64,000 bases of DNA from the NCBI GenBank assembly GCA_964501275.1, contig CAZCSP010000010.1:1-64000 (forward strand). The letters are read 5' to 3'. This document shows, piece after piece, positions 25,361 to 33,453 of this stretch; position 1 is the stretch's first letter; the number at the start of each line of letters is the position of its first letter. The notes below the pieces were generated by a model, which saw nothing but the letters and a program-made list of their open reading frames with translations, made no database searches and was not told where the DNA came from. The position numbers and the translations under genes are program-made. The DNA comes from 55-13 sp964501275 (GTDB taxonomy: Bacteria; Armatimonadota; Fimbriimonadia; Fimbriimonadales; Fimbriimonadaceae).

Positions 25361-25667
25361 AAGTGACGCCGCCCAGATGTTCCGCGCCCTCGGCGAGCCC
25401 ACGCGGCTCCGCCTCGTCGCCCAGCTCGGCTGTTGCCCCGAAACCGTGAACGGGCCGACGGCGGGAGAGCTTTGTTGCCAAACCACCGGGGCCAAACAGA
25501 TCACCTCCACCGTCTCCCACCACCTGAAGGAGCTTCGCGAGTCGAACCTGATCAAAACGGAGAAGCAGGGCAAGAGCGTCTGTTGCAGTCTGGAGCGGGA
25601 ATCCCTTCGAGACCTTATCAACTTCCTAGAGTCGGTCCTCGCGGGAGAGACGAATGACTGCTGTTAA
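25347..25667 (+). CDS. arsR: ArsR family metalloregulator
   Basis: Winged-helix regulator of 106 residues. The pattern AAQMFRALGEPTRLRLVAQLG, recognition helix STVSHHLKELRESNLIKTEKQGKSV and a C-terminal helix are standard ArsR. Cysteine pairs occur at GCCPE and ELCCQ near the start of the DNA-binding helix region, and CC at the end; these could bind arsenite. The frame is open far upstream, but that part is the antisense of aqpS, so ATG 25347 (or 25350) is chosen. It overlaps arsC by 14 bases. Confidence 0.92.
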   Translation: MMIEISDAAQMFRALGEPTRLRLVAQLGCCPETVNGPTAGELCCQTTGAKQITSTVSHHLKELRESNLIKTEKQGKSVCCSLERESLRDLINFLESVLAGETNDCC

Positions 25668-26067
25668 GCGGTACCTGTTCGTCTGTGTCCACAACGCAGG
25701 CCGGTCGCAGATGGCAGAGGCGTTCGTCAATCACTACGCGGCTCAGCGCGGTCTGCCGGTCCAGGGCCACTCCGCAGGCACCATCGGTGGGAAGGTGCTG
25801 AATCCTCTGGCGGTGCAGGCGATGGCGGAGATCGGCATTTCGATGGAGGGCTACCAACCCAAACTCTTGACCCAGGACATGATCGACGCTGAGATGAGCG
25901 TTATCACGATGGGTTGCGGGGTGGACGCCGAGGCCTGTCCCTCCCGATTCCTGGTCTCCGAGGATTGGGGGCTGGAGGATCCGGCAGGACTCGATATCGA
26001 GGCGGTGAGAGCGATCCGAGACCAGATCCGCTCCCTGGTGGAACGGCTTCTGGACGGCGATTTATGA
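25654..26067 (+). CDS. arsC: Arsenate reductase, LMW-phosphatase/thioredoxin type
   Basis: Protein of 137 residues of the low-molecular-weight phosphatase fold. The P-loop CVHNAGRSQ carries Cys11 and Arg17 (CX5R). Two further cysteines, Cys88 and Cys95 (MGCGVDAEACP), keep the seven-residue spacing of Cys82/Cys89 in the Staphylococcus aureus thioredoxin-coupled ArsC. It should reduce arsenate to arsenite in the cytoplasm by a three-cysteine relay. It overlaps the end of arsR and is cotranscribed. Confidence 0.92.
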   Translation: MTAVKRYLFVCVHNAGRSQMAEAFVNHYAAQRGLPVQGHSAGTIGGKVLNPLAVQAMAEIGISMEGYQPKLLTQDMIDAEMSVITMGCGVDAEACPSRFLVSEDWGLEDPAGLDIEAVRAIRDQIRSLVERLLDGDL

Positions 26068-26180
26068 GGCTAGACTTAAACAATCCTTAACATTCGCAAA
26101 AAACCCTTACATTTGGGGGATCAAATGAGGGGCGGAAGGCGTCATAGTGTATGAGCTTCTGAATAAAAGGAGGGGCCCAC

Positions 26181-26399
26181 ATGCCAACTGGTACATTGCC
26201 AGCGGGATTAAAGCTCACCGAAGAGGAAGCATACGCTCTGTTGGGATTGTGTCTCACAAGTCCACAGGGTTTAGATGCAACATCCGAACGGGCGTTGAGA
26301 AAACTGGCGGAATTTTGTTCACGAGGAATCCCTCACAGCAATCATTCATACGAGCCGATCAGTTACTCGACGCGAGAGCTAGATAAGGCCGGGGCGTAA
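26181..26399 (+). CDS. Small hypothetical protein
   Basis: Protein of 72 residues with an excellent ribosome site (GGAGGGG, six bases before the ATG). It starts MPTGTLPAGLKLTEEEAYALLGL and appears helical, with CLTSPQGLDATSERALRKLAEFC. I do not recognise it. Its stop codon lies in the loop of the terminator hairpin at 26389-26420, so it is a single-gene transcript of its own. An ATP-grasp, ArsC or NIF3 partner role is not evident. Confidence 0.7.
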   Translation: MPTGTLPAGLKLTEEEAYALLGLCLTSPQGLDATSERALRKLAEFCSRGIPHSNHSYEPISYSTRELDKAGA

Positions 26400-26420
26400 A
26401 AACCCCGGTCCTCGCTTTTT
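26389..26420 (+). terminator. Rho-independent terminator
   Basis: CCGGGG (26389-26394) and CCCCGG (26403-26408) form a GC stem, and TTTTT follows at 26416-26420. The stop codon of the 72-residue gene is in the loop. Confidence 0.75.
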
Positions 26421-26440
26421 ATCGGTGTCAGAATTCCAGG

Positions 26441-27541
26441 ATGGCCTCCGTTCAAACCGTTCTCCATGCCCTGGAACAGATCGCTCCCCACCGATTCGCC
26501 TTCCCTTGGGACAAGGTTGGATTGCAGGCTGGGGACCGTCGGAGCTTGGTGCGTAAGGCGGTTGTGGCCTTGGACCGCTCTCCGGGCGCCATCCAGTTCG
26601 CCATCGACCAGAACGCCCACCTCCTGCTGACCCACCACCCGCTCATTTTCGACCCCGTCGCCTCCGTCACCTCCGACACCTTGGAAGGGCGCTCAATCCA
26701 GACGCTGATCCAGCACGGGATCTCCCATATCGCTGCCCACACCAACTGGGATGCGGCAACGGGGGGAATCAACGACGCCCTGGCTTCGCGTTTGGGTTTG
26801 AAGGACATGCAGCCATTTGGGACGTCCGCCGGTTCGGAGGAGTTCAAGCTAGTCTGCTTCACCCCTCCAGATTCAGTTGATGCGGTGGTAGACGCCTGTG
26901 CCGAGGCTGGGGCGGGCGTCATTGGCAACTACCGCCGTTGCGCCTTCTCGTCGCCAGGGACCGGAACCTATGAAGCTCAGACGGGAGCGAATCCTACGAT
27001 TGGACAAGTGGGAGAGCGTTCGTCGGTGGAGGAGGCCCGCTTCGAAATGGTCTGCCCGGCAGATCGGGTTTCAGCCGTCATCCAAGCCTTGCGCAACGCC
27101 CACCCCTATGAGGAGCCCGCCTTCGACTTGATTCCTTTGCGCAAAGGTCGAGGCCAGCAGATGGGCCGGATCGGAACGCTGAAGTCTTCCCTTTCCCTCC
27201 CCCAATTCGCCGCCCATGTAGACGCTCAACTCGGAACTCGATCCTGGACCTGGGGCTCATCTTCGCGGATAGTCTCCCAGGTTGCCGTGGTGGGCGGAGC
27301 GGCGGAGTCGGAATGGCGGGCCGCTCTGGACTTGGGGGCCGATGCATTCGTGACCGGGGAGGTGCGCCAGCATGTGGCCCTAGAGGCGTCCGCCGCCGGA
27401 ATCGCCATTCTCGCCGCCGGCCACTACGCCACCGAGCACCCGGGTTGTGTGGACTTGGCGACTCGCCTGGGACAAGTTGCGCCAGAGGTGGAGTGGCTGG
27501 TGTTTGAACCCAAACCGGGAGAGGACGGGAGGCCGTTCTAG
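26441..27541 (+). CDS. NIF3-like dinuclear metal centre protein (YqfO type)
   Basis: Protein of 366 residues of the NIF3/YbgI family, long form with an inserted domain. The metal region LLLTHHPLIFD and IAAHTNWDAATGGINDALA are present, with AAGHYATEHPG near the C-terminus giving the remaining ligands. The middle part (LVCFTPPDSVDAVVDACAEAGAGVIGNYRRCAF and VCPADRVSAVIQALRNAHPYEEPAFD) is the CutA/PII-like insertion seen in YqfO. Hexameric, probably metal-dependent, function debated. Its stop overlaps the GTG of the RhuM gene by one base. Confidence 0.92.
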   Translation: MASVQTVLHALEQIAPHRFAFPWDKVGLQAGDRRSLVRKAVVALDRSPGAIQFAIDQNAHLLLTHHPLIFDPVASVTSDTLEGRSIQTLIQHGISHIAAHTNWDAATGGINDALASRLGLKDMQPFGTSAGSEEFKLVCFTPPDSVDAVVDACAEAGAGVIGNYRRCAFSSPGTGTYEAQTGANPTIGQVGERSSVEEARFEMVCPADRVSAVIQALRNAHPYEEPAFDLIPLRKGRGQQMGRIGTLKSSLSLPQFAAHVDAQLGTRSWTWGSSSRIVSQVAVVGGAAESEWRAALDLGADAFVTGEVRQHVALEASAAGIAILAAGHYATEHPGCVDLATRLGQVAPEVEWLVFEPKPGEDGRPF

Positions 27542-28569
27542 TGGAGCAAGGTTCTGAAATCGTTCTCTACCGCACCGAGGACGCGCAAAGCCGTATCCAG
27601 GTGCGGCTCGATGGCGGTTCGGTCTGGTTGACGCAAGCGCAGATGGCAGAGTTGTTTCAGGTAACGCCGCAGAACATCACTTTGCACTTAAGAGCCATCT
27701 ACGCTGAAGGCGAACTGGACATGGCGGCAACTTGTAAGGATTACTTACAAGTTCGAGAAGAAGGCGAGCGCAACGTCAACCGAACGCTACGCCATTACAA
27801 CCTGGACGCAATCCTAGCCGTGGGCTACCGTGTCCGCTCGCCGCGCGGTACGCAGTTTCGCCAGTGGGCCACCGCCAGCCTGGGAGAGTATCTCGTCAAG
27901 GGCCATCTGCTGGATGTGGAGCGGTACAAGCGCGACCCTGATGACGGCTACTTCGAGGAGTTGCTGGAGAAGATCCGCGACATCCGCTCCTCGGAAAAGA
28001 TGTTCTGGCGAAAGGTGCTGGACATCTACGCGACCAGCGTGGACTACGATCCGTCCGCCAACGCCAGCCAGCAATTCTTCGCCACTGTGCAGAACAAGAT
28101 GCACTGGGCCGCGCATGGGCATACCGCCGCCGAACTGATCGTGCAGCGCGCTGATGCCGCCAAGCCCAACGCCGGTATGACCAACTGGACGGGCGCGAAG
28201 CCACGCAGGGCCGATGCGTTGGTTGCCAAAAGCTATCTGGGCGCAGAAGAGTTGGAAACCCTGAACGGCATCGTCACCGCCTATCTGGAATTTGCCCGTG
28301 TGCAGGCCATGAACCGCAAAACGATGACGATGACGGACTGGATTGCCAAACTGGACGACTTTCTAAAACTGAGCGAAAGGGATATCCTGACCCACGCCGG
28401 GCACATCAGCCACGAGCAGGCAGTGGAGTTCGCCGAGAGACAATTCGAGCAATACCGCCAGCAACAAATCAACCAGCCTTCAAAGGTTGAGCAGGACTTT
28501 GAGGAAGTCACGCGTCGTTCGAAGTCCCTGGAGCAAGAGCGCAAGAAACGGGCGTCAGACAAGAAGTAA
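27541..28569 (+). CDS. RhuM family protein
   Basis: Protein of 342 residues of the virulence-associated RhuM family. Its N-terminal part has LDGGSVWLTQAQMAELFQVTPQNITLHL (helix-turn-helix-like) and NLDAILAVGYRVRSPRGTQFRQWAT, both diagnostic. The C-terminal end is a charged coiled coil (QQQINQPSKVEQDFEE to the Lys-rich tail). RhuM proteins are common in mobile regions and are sometimes linked to defence. It starts with GTG overlapping the NIF3 stop (TAGTG). Confidence 0.9.
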   Translation: MEQGSEIVLYRTEDAQSRIQVRLDGGSVWLTQAQMAELFQVTPQNITLHLRAIYAEGELDMAATCKDYLQVREEGERNVNRTLRHYNLDAILAVGYRVRSPRGTQFRQWATASLGEYLVKGHLLDVERYKRDPDDGYFEELLEKIRDIRSSEKMFWRKVLDIYATSVDYDPSANASQQFFATVQNKMHWAAHGHTAAELIVQRADAAKPNAGMTNWTGAKPRRADALVAKSYLGAEELETLNGIVTAYLEFARVQAMNRKTMTMTDWIAKLDDFLKLSERDILTHAGHISHEQAVEFAERQFEQYRQQQINQPSKVEQDFEEVTRRSKSLEQERKKRASDKK

Positions 28570-28581
28570 GAGGAAAGTGAT

Positions 28582-28657
28582 TGGTAGCCCGGACGGGACT
28601 CGAACCCGCGATCTCCGCCGTGAAAGGGCGGCATCCTAACCGCTAGACGACCGGGCC
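28582..28657 (-). tRNA. tRNA-Glu (anticodon TTC)
   Basis: A 76-base cloverleaf on the minus strand including an encoded CCA. Acceptor GGCCCGG pairs with CCGGGCT with a terminal G-U pair. The D-arm has TCTAGCGGTTAGGA, the anticodon arm CCGCCCTTTCACGGCGG with TTC, and the T-arm CGGGTTCGAGTCCCG. The U8 position and T-loop are standard. A 17-base perfect hairpin (28664-28680) lies just upstream of its 5' end. Confidence 0.95.
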
Positions 28658-28663
28658 AGAAGC

Positions 28664-28680
28664 TCAGGCATTATGCCTGA
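28664..28680. repeat. Perfect palindrome between recO and tRNA-Glu
   Basis: TCAGGCAT-T-ATGCCTGA, 8-base arms around one base. It follows the recO stop and precedes the tRNA 5' end in the direction of transcription. With no T tract it may act in RNA processing or weak termination. Confidence 0.45.
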
Positions 28681-28695
28681 TTCCAGCGACAATCC

Positions 28696-29448
28696 TCAAG
28701 GGCTATAGGTCAGGTGGCGGTGGCGCAGTTCGTTTTTCACCGCCTCGTTGGCAGGCAAAGGGGCGTCGATGATGTGTCTCCAAAACGGGATCAGGGCGGC
28801 AAGGCAGTCCTCGGCGAACTTGAGATTGGGAGGCGGCGCGTCCAATTCCGCCGTCCTCGCCAGCCCCCATAGAACCTCCGCCGTGGTCTGATAGCAGTCC
28901 CGATAGCTCATCGCCTCAGACATGGACACATAGCCGCCCGCGATGGGCGATAGCCAGGGTTCCGCTTCCCTCACCTTCTCGCCCGTGGAAACGCATGCAT
29001 CAAAGGGAGGGAGGTACCCACTCTCCTCCATCAGCTTCAACTCCGCCCACACCAACGCCACGATGGGCTTCGCGTGGGATTCGATGGCTTTCAACGAACC
29101 GACCAACAGATCGAACGCGCTCTCCATCGGCTCCCCCCAAGGGAGGATCGCTGCATAAAGCTCGATCAGGGCCAGGGCCATGCCGAGACGCTCGTAGTCG
29201 GTGCGCAGACCACGAAATGAGTGGAGAGGCTGGGCCTGGGTCACAAACTGGTTGACCTTCCCCTTTGCCAAAGTCATGGTCGCCATAGTCAGAGGATCGG
29301 ATGAGCCCGCCAACCGAGAAGCCGCCTTCTTCGCCCCCTTCGCCACCACATCGACCTTGCCAAGCTCCTTGGTCAACAAAGTCAACCGCCGATCACTCTC
29401 CCCCGAATCTCGACGGCGAAGAACGATCGCGGCGACGGTGGTTTCCAT
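28696..29448 (-). CDS. recO: DNA repair protein RecO
   Basis: Protein of 250 residues of the RecO family: an N-terminal OB fold (TVAAIVLRRRDSGESDRRLTLLTKELGKVDVVAKGAKK is split here by family pattern) and a helical C-terminal domain with LALIELYAAI. RecO loads RecA at single-stranded gaps with RecR and anneals strands. The usual zinc cysteines are not obvious. The ATG at 29448 is chosen; the frame further upstream runs into a repeat element. It may be the last gene of the leftward glmU operon, 102 bases after the preceding gene. Confidence 0.88.
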   Translation of the reverse strand: METTVAAIVLRRRDSGESDRRLTLLTKELGKVDVVAKGAKKAASRLAGSSDPLTMATMTLAKGKVNQFVTQAQPLHSFRGLRTDYERLGMALALIELYAAILPWGEPMESAFDLLVGSLKAIESHAKPIVALVWAELKLMEESGYLPPFDACVSTGEKVREAEPWLSPIAGGYVSMSEAMSYRDCYQTTAEVLWGLARTAELDAPPPNLKFAEDCLAALIPFWRHIIDAPLPANEAVKNELRHRHLTYSP

Positions 29449-29454
29449 GAGGGT

Positions 29455-29530
29455 ATTCGGCGTTTGGCTTTGGGTTTTGGGTGTTTGACTTATCGGCCCA
29501 ATCCGACCAATCTGCCAAACGCCCAATACC
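29455..29530. repeat. G-rich/C-rich hairpin repeat, family A, copy 2
   Basis: GGCGTTTGGCTTTGGGTTTT at the left and CCAAACGCCCAATACC at the right form an imperfect hairpin in the gap between the 258-residue membrane gene and recO. Confidence 0.6.
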
Positions 29531-29550
29531 TAAAGTCTATCGCCATACGC

Positions 29551-30327
29551 CTACTGCCCCAATATCCCCTGCTTCAAGAACTCGATCCACACGAAGTACA
29601 TACGATCGATGAGAAGTGTGAAGCGCATCATAACCGTGGAGCCAAAGATCGCGCCGAAGCCGATCATCAGCAGCCAGCGGCCGCTGGTGGTCATCGTCTT
29701 CATGACCTTGCCCTTGATCTCGAAGCTAAACAGGAAGTAGCTCAGGACGCAGAGGAGGGTGAAGACATAGACGATATTGGTCAACGCTTCGGTCGGATAG
29801 ACATTGGCATTGATTCTCGCCGTCTCCGCCGCAATCTGCGCCAGTTGGTCGGGCGCCATTCCATCCACCGCTGTTGGCGTGGAAGGCACAAAGAAGGACT
29901 CGGTTGAGGTCGGCAAAATCGGCTTCATCGAGTCGCGCATCTGCGGTCCGTACCGGTTGAACCACACCTGGATCTGTTGCCCCGACCACATGCCAAGGAT
30001 AATCCCGATAGGAATCCGGCTCAGCCAGTTGTGCTTCTTGCTGAAGACAAAATAGCCCAGCAGACCGATGGGGATCAACAGAACGAACGCCCAATATCCG
30101 TGGGTCGCAGGATCGCCGTTGGTGGCTGCGCTCCCCACCACTTTGTCCCACCACTTCTCTTTGAGCGTTTCGGTCCAAAGGATGACCAGAGCCCAGCCAG
30201 AGGCCAAGCCCAGGAAGATATGTTCGAAGAACCGATAGAAGCGGTTCTCCTTAAAGAGAACCGAATACAAGCCGATCGTCGCCAGAACGCCAATCGCAAG
30301 TTTGAGCTTAATGTAGTTAGGATCCAC
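29551..30327 (-). CDS. Polytopic membrane protein of the DUF6754 operon
   Basis: Protein of 258 residues with about six membrane segments: LAIGVLATIGLYSVLF, HIFLGLASGWALVILW, WAFVLLIPIGLLGYFVF, PIGIILGMWSGQQIQVWF, NIVYVFTLLCVLSYFLF and LLMIGFGAIFGSTVMMRF. A loop between segments four and five (about residues 125-170) is probably outside. I do not recognise the family. GTG start directly after the TAA of the preceding gene. It is the last of six genes of unknown function in a row. Confidence 0.75.
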   Translation of the reverse strand: MDPNYIKLKLAIGVLATIGLYSVLFKENRFYRFFEHIFLGLASGWALVILWTETLKEKWWDKVVGSAATNGDPATHGYWAFVLLIPIGLLGYFVFSKKHNWLSRIPIGIILGMWSGQQIQVWFNRYGPQMRDSMKPILPTSTESFFVPSTPTAVDGMAPDQLAQIAAETARINANVYPTEALTNIVYVFTLLCVLSYFLFSFEIKGKVMKTMTTSGRWLLMIGFGAIFGSTVMMRFTLLIDRMYFVWIEFLKQGILGQ

Positions 30328-31248
30328 TTACTTGGCCTTCCTTCGAGTCAAGAATGTGCCGACGTTGCCCACCGTCACCGCGATGATCAGCAACAGCAGA
30401 CAGGCATGGAGAGTGGGATAGTACCGAGACCCATTTCCCACGTTGTTGTCGCCGGGGAAGCCGGGAACAACGCCCCACTTTGACTTCATCTCCGCGGTGA
30501 TGCCGTCCTCCATGAGCTGCTCCATGTCGTAAACCCCTTTCAACCCAACCGCCAAACCCTTGATCTGTCCAGACGAGTAGTAAGGCATCGATTCGGGACC
30601 CATAACGCCGGTCACCATCATCGCCAAGTCCACACCTTTGCCGTAGATTCGCTCGATTGTGATGTTCGAGGTTTTGGAGGCCGTGATGACCATCATCAGC
30701 TTGAAGTCCGATACCTTCTGGATGTTTTGGAGCACAGGCGATTGGAACACGTCGCGCTTGGTTCCTTCCGGTGTATTCTCCGTTCGACCCGAGAATGCGG
30801 ACCGCACGTTGTTCGCGATCGCGTTGGCGCAGGCCTCGGCGTTGGGGAAGAATCCAACCGTCACCCAGTCGTTCCATCGGTCATACGTCTTCTGCCCTTT
30901 TGCACGACGTTCCTGATTGAGTATGCCGATCGCATCGCGGGCCACCTGAGGCGCTTGAGGATCGCCAGATGAGTACAGCGCCATTTTGATGTTCCGACGC
31001 ATCAGAATCTTCACAAGCGCGTCGAAACTCCCGCCGCTCTCCCCACGCGTGGACTTCGTCCAGTCGGATGCCACCAGGATGGTAGAGCCCTCGGGGATGC
31101 TCATCAACGTGCCATAGAGGTCGATGGCTGGTTCAATCGGCTTATTGGGAACCTTGATCGTCACAAACAGCGGAACTGATGCAAAGACGAGCAGGATCAC
31201 AAACAGCGCCCAACGGGGAATGGACATCAGTTTTTCGCCAAAACTCAT
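30328..31248 (-). CDS. Membrane-anchored protein with large external domain, DUF6754 operon
   Basis: Protein of 306 residues with an N-terminal anchor (RWALFVILLVFASVPLFVTI) and a C-terminal membrane segment (HACLLLLIIAVTVGNVGTFL) followed by TRRKAK. The 240 residues between them begin VPNKPIEPAIDLYGTLMSIPEGSTILVASDW in two blocks and alternate strands and helices, like a Rossmann-type or substrate-binding domain. The most recognisable parts are ALYSSGDPQAPQVARDA and FKLMMVITAS. It probably sits on the outer face as part of a complex with its neighbours. Start and stop overlap adjacent genes (TAATG). Confidence 0.75.
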   Translation of the reverse strand: MSFGEKLMSIPRWALFVILLVFASVPLFVTIKVPNKPIEPAIDLYGTLMSIPEGSTILVASDWTKSTRGESGGSFDALVKILMRRNIKMALYSSGDPQAPQVARDAIGILNQERRAKGQKTYDRWNDWVTVGFFPNAEACANAIANNVRSAFSGRTENTPEGTKRDVFQSPVLQNIQKVSDFKLMMVITASKTSNITIERIYGKGVDLAMMVTGVMGPESMPYYSSGQIKGLAVGLKGVYDMEQLMEDGITAEMKSKWGVVPGFPGDNNVGNGSRYYPTLHACLLLLIIAVTVGNVGTFLTRRKAK

Positions 31249-32174
31249 TACGATTTACCTCCGACGCCACCCTTCTCAAGGCTAAGCCAAATGCGAAGTC
31301 CCATTGCCAGGGCTCCAATTCCCACTCCAAAGTCGATACCGCGTATGGCGGCGCCCTGGACCGTGTCGCGAAGCCACTTGGATATCTCCGTCAACTTCAA
31401 GTTGTGCATGAAGCTATCGGGGTTGTTGCGGATCGCTCCGTCGATCGCCCCGTTCCACAAGTATTCGACAGCGCCCATCAAGCTCAGGATCACGACCAGC
31501 GCCGTCACCAGCAGGATGGTCGCTTCAATCGACCGCACTCGAAACGCTCGATAAGCTGCGGAGAGGATATAGAAGGCGATAATCGAGAACATCGCCGCGT
31601 CCATGTTCTGCAACAGGCCATCGAACATCATGTCCTTGGCGCTGTTCACAAAGGTCCAATTTGACGGGTCCTCAAGGAGGATGCCCGCCTCGCCCTGTCG
31701 AATGATCCAGTCCCAGTAGCCGATAACGGTCATCAGCACCATGCTGGCCAACAGCACAACGCTGAACGCCCAGTCCCTCTGCGACTTGGCGATCCGGCGA
31801 AGGTGAACCCTCAACAGCGAGTAGATGCCCAAACCAAGCAAGAGGCCGGAAAGAACAGAGGAGAGGTCGGTGACGATGCCAAAAGCGTCGTCGATATAGA
31901 ACGAGACAGACTCCACGAAGTCGCGAGGCAGTTCGCCTGGCTGCCTGTCCACCGGCCTCGGCCAGAAGAAATAGAGAACATAGAAAAGGCCCGAGATGAA
32001 CGTGGAGAACATCACGATCGGTCGCCGTGCCTGGCTTGGGGCCTTCATCAGAAGAAAAACCATCGCCGCGCCCGCCAGTAGCGCCAAGATGATCTTCGTC
32101 CAAAGGCCAACGCTTCCGTTCTCTCCGTTCCAGAAGTTCAGGGTTGGCTCAACTTGTAAGAGAAGATTGCCCAT
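31248..32174 (-). CDS. Seven-segment membrane protein of the DUF6754 operon
   Basis: Protein of 308 residues with about seven membrane segments, including IILALLAGAAMVFLLM, IVMFSTFISGLFYVLYFFW, SVLSGLLLGLGIYSLL, FSVVLLASMVLMTVIGYW, MFSIIAFYILSAAY, ILLVTALVVILSLMGAVEYLW and FGVGIGALAMGLRIWLSL. A basic loop (RVHLRRIAKSQRD) points to the cytoplasm. Family not recognised. Its ATG overlaps the stop of the DUF6754 gene by one base and its stop overlaps the next start, so stoichiometric expression is likely. Confidence 0.75.
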   Translation of the reverse strand: MGNLLLQVEPTLNFWNGENGSVGLWTKIILALLAGAAMVFLLMKAPSQARRPIVMFSTFISGLFYVLYFFWPRPVDRQPGELPRDFVESVSFYIDDAFGIVTDLSSVLSGLLLGLGIYSLLRVHLRRIAKSQRDWAFSVVLLASMVLMTVIGYWDWIIRQGEAGILLEDPSNWTFVNSAKDMMFDGLLQNMDAAMFSIIAFYILSAAYRAFRVRSIEATILLVTALVVILSLMGAVEYLWNGAIDGAIRNNPDSFMHNLKLTEISKWLRDTVQGAAIRGIDFGVGIGALAMGLRIWLSLEKGGVGGKS

Positions 32175-33148
32175 TAGCCACCTTCTCCTTCAGTAGGCGG
32201 TGCCGCTGATTTGAAATCAGGGTCCTTTTCGCGTTCGACCTTCAAGTCGGGGTCGGTCTGCTTGCTAAAGAGTTTGCTCATATAGGTGTCGCCCAAGCCC
32301 ATCGGCCTAGGTTGATCCAGCGTCTGTAACTTGGCCGCTTTCTTCTCTTCGCTAATCGTCTTGTGCTCAAAGGGGCCAAGCTCCACCGTATTCGCCACCA
32401 GCCCAATGAACATCGTGGCCGCCACCGCCAGTTTGCACCAATCCTGGCCCACCAGCGACCCTACCAGAACCGGCTGTCGAGTCAGGTAGGCGCTGGCCGC
32501 ATAGAACTCGTCTCCGATGAGAACATAGTCGCAAGCGGCAATAAAGAACGGCGTCTGGGTGGACTCCGTAGAGCTTGCGATCTGGATCGCACCGATGGAG
32601 TTTGCCGTCTCGGCAAAGATCAGCGACTCGGCGTAGAACTCGCCCATAAAGAACGTCGCCGCCGCCTGTTCGCGCAGAATCAAACCCGAAACGCCCGCCG
32701 CAAACGCGAACTGCCTGTCCGAGATGTACCGCACGGAATCGGGATCGAATTTGTCGGCAAGGCCCTCTTGGTTATAGACATCCCGAATCACCTCTTGGCC
32801 AACAGTAAATATCGGGGCGCTGTAGCAGCAGATCAGGATCGGGTTGGAGAATCGCGCCGCGATTCGGCTGACATAGGAGAAGATGTTCAACGCCTGAACG
32901 ACGATGGCGTTGACGCTGTCGCTCAGTCCCGGAACCATCAGAACCGGGCGTCCCATCTCCGTTGCACGGCCCACCGCTTCGTCGATCGCGTTCAAGCCCG
33001 CGATCCTCCGAATGAACAGGTCCTTCGCGCCTCCCGCCCGCTTGATGTTCAGCAGGATGAAGATGCATAGGAGAAGAGTAAACGCCGGATTGACCCACCC
33101 GGTGTCCAGATACTGGTCTCCCCTCCAAGAAGACACTTGACTTAGCAT
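32174..33148 (-). CDS. DUF6754-like membrane-associated protein
   Basis: Protein of 324 residues. An N-terminal membrane segment (NPAFTLLLCIFILLNI) precedes a globular region starting GLNAIDEAVGRATEMGRPVLMVPGL, which I associate with DUF6754. Conserved-looking blocks follow: FSNPILICCYSAPIFTVGQ, DRQFAFAAGVSGLILREQ, FFMGEFYAESLIFAETAN and FFIAACDYVLIGDEFYAASAYL. A second membrane segment near residue 235-255 (VAATMFIGLVANTVEL) leads to a charged cytoplasmic tail ending in a Pro-Glu-Gly-rich stretch. The mix suggests an assembly or gating component. Function unknown. Confidence 0.78.
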   Translation of the reverse strand: MLSQVSSWRGDQYLDTGWVNPAFTLLLCIFILLNIKRAGGAKDLFIRRIAGLNAIDEAVGRATEMGRPVLMVPGLSDSVNAIVVQALNIFSYVSRIAARFSNPILICCYSAPIFTVGQEVIRDVYNQEGLADKFDPDSVRYISDRQFAFAAGVSGLILREQAAATFFMGEFYAESLIFAETANSIGAIQIASSTESTQTPFFIAACDYVLIGDEFYAASAYLTRQPVLVGSLVGQDWCKLAVAATMFIGLVANTVELGPFEHKTISEEKKAAKLQTLDQPRPMGLGDTYMSKLFSKQTDPDLKVEREKDPDFKSAAPPTEGEGG

Positions 33149-33453
33149 GAGGCTTCCTCCGCCGGAGCCGGCTTCGCGCGACCCCTCTCAATACGATCTA
33201 ACAATCTATCCACATTTTCTCGCTTGGCAAACAGCCGACTGTAGTCGTTCACAAAATCGAATCCCAGGAATGGGGTGATGAAGGGCGCAAAGGTGATTGC
33301 GCTCTGGCTGGTGAGGAACGCCAGAGGCTTATGCGACTCCAAGAACATGAGCGCGGGCGCCGTCAGCTTCCGCCGCTCGATCTCGCTCGCCGCCTTCTCG
33401 ATCAGCGCCTCCTCCTCCTCCGGGGTCAGTTCATCCTTCCAAAAATCGGACAT
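33142..33453 (-). CDS. Small soluble protein of the DUF6754 operon
   Basis: Protein of 103 residues, strongly charged, beginning SDFWKDELTPEEEEALIEKAASEIERRK and ending DRLLDRIERGRAKPAPAEEASC. The middle (PLAFLTSQSAITFAPFITPFLGFDF) is hydrophobic and could touch or insert in the membrane. ATG 33453 preferred over a start four codons upstream. It overlaps both neighbours (23 and 7 bases). Family not recognised. Confidence 0.65.
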   Translation of the reverse strand: MSDFWKDELTPEEEEALIEKAASEIERRKLTAPALMFLESHKPLAFLTSQSAITFAPFITPFLGFDFVNDYSRLFAKRENVDRLLDRIERGRAKPAPAEEASC

